Shown in pieces: positions 60,393 to 64,000 of a stretch of 64,000 nt of DNA; positions within the stretch are counted from its first letter, which is position 1, and each line of letters starts with the position of its first letter. The translations under genes and the position numbers were made by a program. The stretch comes from Hyphomicrobiales bacterium (lineage in GTDB: Bacteria > Pseudomonadota > Alphaproteobacteria > Rhizobiales > Beijerinckiaceae): positions 1 to 64,000 of the forward strand of contig JAIXZO010000020.1 of assembly GCA_027489535.1 (NCBI GenBank), given 5' to 3'. The notes beneath the pieces were generated by a model. The model was not told the DNA's origin. It made no database searches and was given only the letters and a program-made list of their open reading frames with translations.

Positions 60393-60468
60393 TGGTGGGC
60401 GGTGACGGGCTCGAACCGCCGACCCTCTCGGTGTAAACGAGATGCTCTACCAACTGAGCTAACCGCCC
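60393..60468 (-). tRNA. tRNA-Val (anticodon TAC), CCA encoded
   Basis: The minus strand has acceptor GGGCGGT/ACCGCCC, D-arm TAGCTCAGTTGGTAGAGCA, anticodon arm TCTCG-TTTACAC-CGAGA with anticodon TAC, a T-arm with GGTTCGAGCCC, discriminator A and encoded CCA. All arms pair fully. Confidence 0.97.
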
Positions 60469-60529
60469 TCTCGCCTCTCCATATCGGAGCGACCGCGCCC
60501 GATGCAAGCGCGCGGGACGGCGAAGACGC

Positions 60530-60547
60530 GACCCCGCGAACGGGGTC
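60530..60547 (-). terminator. TTCG-loop hairpin after hupB
   Basis: GACCCCG (60530-60536), CGAA, CGGGGTC (60541-60547) gives a GC-rich 7-bp stem with a TTCG loop on the minus strand, seven bases after the hupB stop. The following T content is low, so termination strength is uncertain. Confidence 0.5.
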
Positions 60548-60553
60548 CGCGGC

Positions 60554-60832
60554 TTACTTGCCGTTGACGGCCGACTTGAGGCCGGCGCCGGCCTTGAACT
60601 TCGGCGCGATCGACGCGGCGGTCGCGATCGTCTCGCCCGTGCGCGGGTTGCGCGCGGTGCCGGCGGGGCGCTTGGTGACGGCGAAGGTGCCGAAGCCCAC
60701 GAGGCGAACTTCTTCGCCCTTCTTCAGGGTCGACGTGATGGCGTCGAGAACCGCGTCCACGGCAGCAGCGGCCTGGGACTTGGTGATGTCGGTCTGGTCC
60801 GCGACGGCCGCGACGAGATCGCCCTTGTTCAT
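60554..60832 (-). CDS. hupB: DNA-binding protein HU
   Basis: HU is the small nucleoid protein that bends and compacts DNA. The 92-residue product has the canonical start MNKGDLVAAVADQTDITKSQ, the helical dimer region, and the DNA-gripping arm VGFGTFAVTKRPAGTARNPR followed by TGETIATAASIAPKFKAGAG. It lies downstream of lon in the same direction, the conserved lon-hup order of proteobacteria. The lon terminator separates them, so hupB has its own promoter, probably in the AT-rich stretch 60930-60976. Confidence 0.97.
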   Translation of the reverse strand: MNKGDLVAAVADQTDITKSQAAAAVDAVLDAITSTLKKGEEVRLVGFGTFAVTKRPAGTARNPRTGETIATAASIAPKFKAGAGLKSAVNGK

Positions 60833-60971
60833 AGGATGTCTCCTTCAAGCAAAATGAAACGCCGTCGAATCGACGTCGTGCGGGAGATTGATCGTCCGCC
60901 GAGCGGTCAAGCGCAAGCTGCAAAGTCCCGAAAAGCCTTATTTTCCTTGGAAAACAGAATAAAAAAGCGAC

Positions 60972-61002
60972 AAAAAAGCCCTCGGAACCGGGTTCCGAGG
61001 GC
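60972..61002 (-). terminator. Rho-independent terminator of lon
   Basis: Perfect 12-bp stem GCCCTCGGAACC (60978-60989) and GGTTCCGAGGGC (60991-61002), followed on the minus strand by TTTTTT. It lies 22 bases after the lon stop. Confidence 0.9.
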
Positions 61003-61023
61003 TCGATGTCTACCCGATACGGG

Positions 61024-63453
61024 TCAGTGAGCGACGATGCCGGCCGATTCGTCGTCCGTCACCACCGGCGCCGCCGCCGGTTTGGAAAGGTCTTCCTCCC
61101 ACGTGATGGCGACGGGCTGACGCACGAGAGCCTGCTTCAGCACCTCGTCCATGCGCGAAACCGGGATGATTTCGAGCCCGTTCTTCACGTTGGCCGGGAT
61201 GTCCGCCAAGTCCTTGGCGTTGTCCTCGGGGATGAGCACCGTCTTCACGCCGCCGCGCAGCGCCGCGAGGAGCTTCTCCTTGAGGCCGCCGATGGGTAGC
61301 ACGCGACCGCGCAGCGTCACCTCGCCGGTCATCGCGATGTCCTTGCGCACCGGGATGCCGGTCAGCACGGACACGATCGCCGTGGCCATCGCGATGCCCG
61401 CCGACGGGCCGTCCTTCGGAGTGGCCCCCTCGGGAACGTGCACGTGGATGTCGCGCCGCTCGAAAAGCGGCGGCTCGACGCCGATGTCCAAAGCCCTGGA
61501 GCGCACATAGGAGGCCGCAGCGGAGATGGACTCCTTCATCACGTCCTTGAGATTGCCCGTGACGGTCATCTTGCCGCGGCCGGGCATCAGCAGGCCTTCG
61601 ATGGTCAGCAGCTCGCCGCCCACTTCCGTCCAGGCGAGGCCCGTGACCACGCCGACCTGGTCCTCCTCCTCCGTCTCACCGAACCGGAACTTCGGCACGC
61701 CGAGATAGTCGGGAAGGTTCTTCTCGGAGACGGTGACCGAGGTCTTCTTGGACAGGATGATTTCCTTGACCGCCTTGCGGGCGAGGTTGGAAATCTCACG
61801 GGCCAAGTTGCGGACGCCCGCTTCCCGCGTGTAGCGGCGGATGAGCATCATCAAGGCGTCGTCGTCGATCGTCCATTCCTTGTGCGCCAGCCCATGCTTG
61901 GTCATGGCCTCGGGAATGAGGTGGCGACGGGCGATCTCGGCCTTCTCGTCCTCGGTGTAACCCGCGATGCGGATCACTTCCATGCGGTCGAGCAGCGGCG
62001 CCGGGATGTTGAGCGTGTTCGCCGTGGTCACGAACATCACGTTCGACAGGTCGTAGTCGACCTCGAGGTAATGATCGTTGAACGAGGCGTTCTGCTCGGG
62101 ATCGAGCACCTCCAGCAGCGCGGACGACGGATCGCCGCGGAAATCCATGCCCATCTTGTCGATCTCGTCGAGCAGGAAGAGCGGATTTTGCGTCTTGGCC
62201 TTGCGCATCGACTGGATGACCTTGCCGGGCATCGAGCCGATATAGGTGCGGCGGTGACCGCGGATCTCGGCTTCGTCGCGTACGCCGCCGAGCGACATGC
62301 GGACGAATTCACGCCCGGTCGCCTTGGCGATGGACTTGCCGAGCGAGGTCTTGCCGACGCCGGGAGGACCGACGAGGCACAGGATCGGGCCCGTCAGCTT
62401 GTTCGCGCGGCTCTGCACCGCGAGATATTCGACGATCCGCTCCTTGACCTTGTCGAGGCCGAAGTGATCGTTGTCGAGCACCTCCTGCGCCGCGGCCAGA
62501 TCCTTGCGCACCTTGGAGCGACGACCCCAGGGCAGCGAGAGCATCCAATCGAGATAGTTGCGCACGACCGTCGCTTCCGCGGACATCGGCGACATCTGGC
62601 GAAGCTTCTTCAGCTCCGCCTGCGCCTTCTCGCGGGCTTCCTTCGTCAGCTTGGTCTTCTCTATCTTCTCTTCGATCTCGGACAGTTCGTCGCGGCCGTC
62701 CTCGTCGCCGAGCTCCTTCTGGATCGCCTTCATCTGCTCGTTGAGGTAGTACTCGCGCTGCGTCTTCTCCATCTGCCGCTTCACGCGGGTCCGGATGCGC
62801 TTTTCCACCTGCAGCACGGAGATTTCGCTCTCCATGAAGCCGAGCACGCGCTCGAGGCGCTTGGCCACGTCGACCAGCTCCAGCACGCTCTGCTTGTCGG
62901 CGATCTTGACGGCGAGATGCGAGGCGATGGTGTCGCCGAGCTTGGAGTAATCCTCGATCTGACCGACGGCGGCCACGACTTCGGGCGACACCTTCTTGTT
63001 GAGCTTCACATAGCTCTCGAATTCGGTGACGACCGAGCGCGCCAGCGCCTCGGCTTCGATCGGGTTCGGCACGAGATCGCCGAGCACTTCGGCTTCGGCC
63101 TCGTAATACTCGTCGGAGCGGACATAGCTGCGCACCTTGGCGCGCGCGACGCCCTCGACGAGCACCTTCACCGTGCCGTCGGGCAGCTTCAGCAGCTGCA
63201 GCACGCTGGCGAGGGTGCCGATGGTGTAGATCGCCTCCGTGGCCGGATCGTCGTCGCCCGCATTCTGCTGCGTGGCGAGAAGGATCAGCTTCTCGGACTT
63301 CACGACCTCTTCGAGCGCACGGATCGACTTCTCGCGGCCGACGAAGAGCGGCACGATCATGTGCGGGAAGACGACGATGTCGCGAAGAGGAAGAACGGGG
63401 TAGCTGTCGACCGTTCCGGCCCCGACGGCGGGGCGCTGTCTCGGCTGGCTCAT
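61024..63453 (-). CDS. lon: ATP-dependent protease Lon
   Basis: Lon degrades misfolded and regulatory proteins; in alphaproteobacteria these include the cell-cycle factors DnaA, CcrM and SciP. The 809-residue protein has the N-terminal substrate domain ([20 protein letters not shown]), the AAA+ module with Walker [19 protein letters not shown] and Walker [12 protein letters not shown], and the Ser-Lys protease domain with the catalytic Ser in [14 protein letters not shown] (about 683) and Lys in [14 protein letters not shown] (about 725). ATG 63453 ([11 protein letters not shown]) is chosen over the longer frame. It is 220 bases downstream of clpX. Confidence 0.98.
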   Translation of the reverse strand: MSQPRQRPAVGAGTVDSYPVLPLRDIVVFPHMIVPLFVGREKSIRALEEVVKSEKLILLATQQNAGDDDPATEAIYTIGTLASVLQLLKLPDGTVKVLVEGVARAKVRSYVRSDEYYEAEAEVLGDLVPNPIEAEALARSVVTEFESYVKLNKKVSPEVVAAVGQIEDYSKLGDTIASHLAVKIADKQSVLELVDVAKRLERVLGFMESEISVLQVEKRIRTRVKRQMEKTQREYYLNEQMKAIQKELGDEDGRDELSEIEEKIEKTKLTKEAREKAQAELKKLRQMSPMSAEATVVRNYLDWMLSLPWGRRSKVRKDLAAAQEVLDNDHFGLDKVKERIVEYLAVQSRANKLTGPILCLVGPPGVGKTSLGKSIAKATGREFVRMSLGGVRDEAEIRGHRRTYIGSMPGKVIQSMRKAKTQNPLFLLDEIDKMGMDFRGDPSSALLEVLDPEQNASFNDHYLEVDYDLSNVMFVTTANTLNIPAPLLDRMEVIRIAGYTEDEKAEIARRHLIPEAMTKHGLAHKEWTIDDDALMMLIRRYTREAGVRNLAREISNLARKAVKEIILSKKTSVTVSEKNLPDYLGVPKFRFGETEEEDQVGVVTGLAWTEVGGELLTIEGLLMPGRGKMTVTGNLKDVMKESISAAASYVRSRALDIGVEPPLFERRDIHVHVPEGATPKDGPSAGIAMATAIVSVLTGIPVRKDIAMTGEVTLRGRVLPIGGLKEKLLAALRGGVKTVLIPEDNAKDLADIPANVKNGLEIIPVSRMDEVLKQALVRQPVAITWEEDLSKPAAAPVVTDDESAGIVAH

Positions 63454-63627
63454 CTGAAACGTCCTTGTCTGCGGCGCTCCCTCATGCGTCTCGCGGAGAC
63501 CGCACGGAAAGCCCTTTACAGCGGGATTAGACGCCCGCGACGCCTTGCGTTCCGGATCCTTCGCAAGAGGCCCCGCACGGGCGGAACGCCTTGGAGGAAG
63601 CAACCCGGAACGATCGTCAGATGGGTC

Positions 63628-63656
63628 TCCGACCGGCGGCTTTCAAGCCGGTCGGA
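63628..63656 (-). terminator. Hairpin between clpX and lon
   Basis: TCCGACCGGC (63628-63637) pairs perfectly with GCCGGTCGGA (63647-63656) around a 9-base loop, 18 bases after the clpX stop. No T tract follows, so it may be a weak clpX terminator or part of the lon leader. Confidence 0.45.
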
Positions 63657-63673
63657 TGCCGCGGAGGGGAGCC

Positions 63674-64000
63674 TCAGGCGCTGGAGGCCGCCTCTCCGCC
63701 CTTGTCGGAGTAGATGTAGAGCGGGCGCGACTTGCCCTCGACGACTTCCGCCGAGATGACGACCTGTTCGCAGCCTTCGAGGCTCGGCAGGTCGTACATG
63801 GTCTCGAGCAGGATGCCCTCCATGATGGAGCGCAGGCCGCGGGCGCCGGTCTTCCGCTCGATCGCCTTCTTCGCGATCATCGAGACCGCGTCGTCGGCGA
63901 AGGTGAGCTCGGTATCCTCCATCTCGAAGAGACGCTGATACTGCTTCACCAGCGCGTTCTTCGGTTCGGTGAGGATGCGCTTGAGCGCCGGCTCGTCGAG
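63674..64000 (-). CDS. clpX: ClpX protease ATPase subunit, C-terminal part
   Basis: ClpX unfolds substrates for ClpP. Only the last 108 codons are inside the window; the frame stays open to the right edge. Visible family sequence includes [20 protein letters not shown], then [19 protein letters not shown] and [19 protein letters not shown], the C-terminal AAA+ lid with the sensor-2 GARGLR motif. The stop is at 63674-63676. lon follows after 220 bases, the usual clpX-lon order. Confidence 0.97.
   Translation of the reverse strand, partial: LDEPALKRILTEPKNALVKQYQRLFEMEDTELTFADDAVSMIAKKAIERKTGARGLRSIMEGILLETMYDLPSLEGCEQVVISAEVVEGKSRPLYIYSDKGGEAASSA

Overview
The window is GC-rich, densely coded chromosomal DNA of an alphaproteobacterium, most likely of the order Hyphomicrobiales (Rhizobiales). 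The gene order supports this: clpX-lon-hupB-tRNA, then nuoA-N-birA-rnj-mce-proS-lolCD-dnaE, then rpsB-tsf-pyrH-frr-uppS-cdsA-dxr-rseP-bamA-lpxD-fabZ-lpxA-lpxI-lpxB, then gltA and gltX facing comEC. Other pointers are LpxI in place of LpxH, a short prolyl-tRNA synthetase, RNase J, an rpsB with a long C-terminal extension and a GTTC-N7-GTTC type LexA box. Genus cannot be fixed from the sequence alone. Nearly everything is core housekeeping; no prophage, insertion sequence, integron or CRISPR array is visible.

Layout. 1-5.2 kb: thiC (cut by the left edge) behind a TPP riboswitch, a glutathione peroxidase, and a homodimeric 2-oxo-acid dehydrogenase E1 divergent from an Lrp/AsnC regulator. 5.7-9 kb: a SOUL-family protein, rpsD, an overlapping two-gene HEPN module, murI. 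9-16 kb: a flavin amine oxidase, comEC, and divergently gltX and gltA. 16-57 kb: an almost unbroken minus-strand block of about 40 genes covering lipid A synthesis, outer-membrane assembly, isoprenoid and phospholipid precursors, translation factors, replication (dnaE), lipoprotein export (LolCD), proS, RNase J, biotin ligase and respiratory complex I. 57-64 kb: an SDR oxidoreductase, tRNA-Asp, a P1B-type metal ATPase, tRNA-Val, HU, Lon and the end of ClpX.

The genes fit together as an envelope and energy core. dxr and uppS feed undecaprenyl phosphate, cdsA feeds phospholipid, lpxA/D/I/B with fabZ build lipid A, and bamA, rseP and lolCD assemble and survey the outer membrane. rpsB, tsf, frr, pyrH, proS and gltX serve translation, and NuoA-N supplies proton-motive force.

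The most notable observation is a 29-codon ORF (34132-34221) with a strong Shine-Dalgarno, encoding a one-span membrane peptide between lolD and dnaE. It is preceded by a perfect GTTC-N7-GTTC LexA box, and is a candidate SidA-like SOS-induced division inhibitor. Secondary points are the HEPN pair, a candidate sRNA next to proS, extra genes inside the nuo operon, a metal ATPase lying between two tRNA genes, and CtrA-like and Lrp-like sites.
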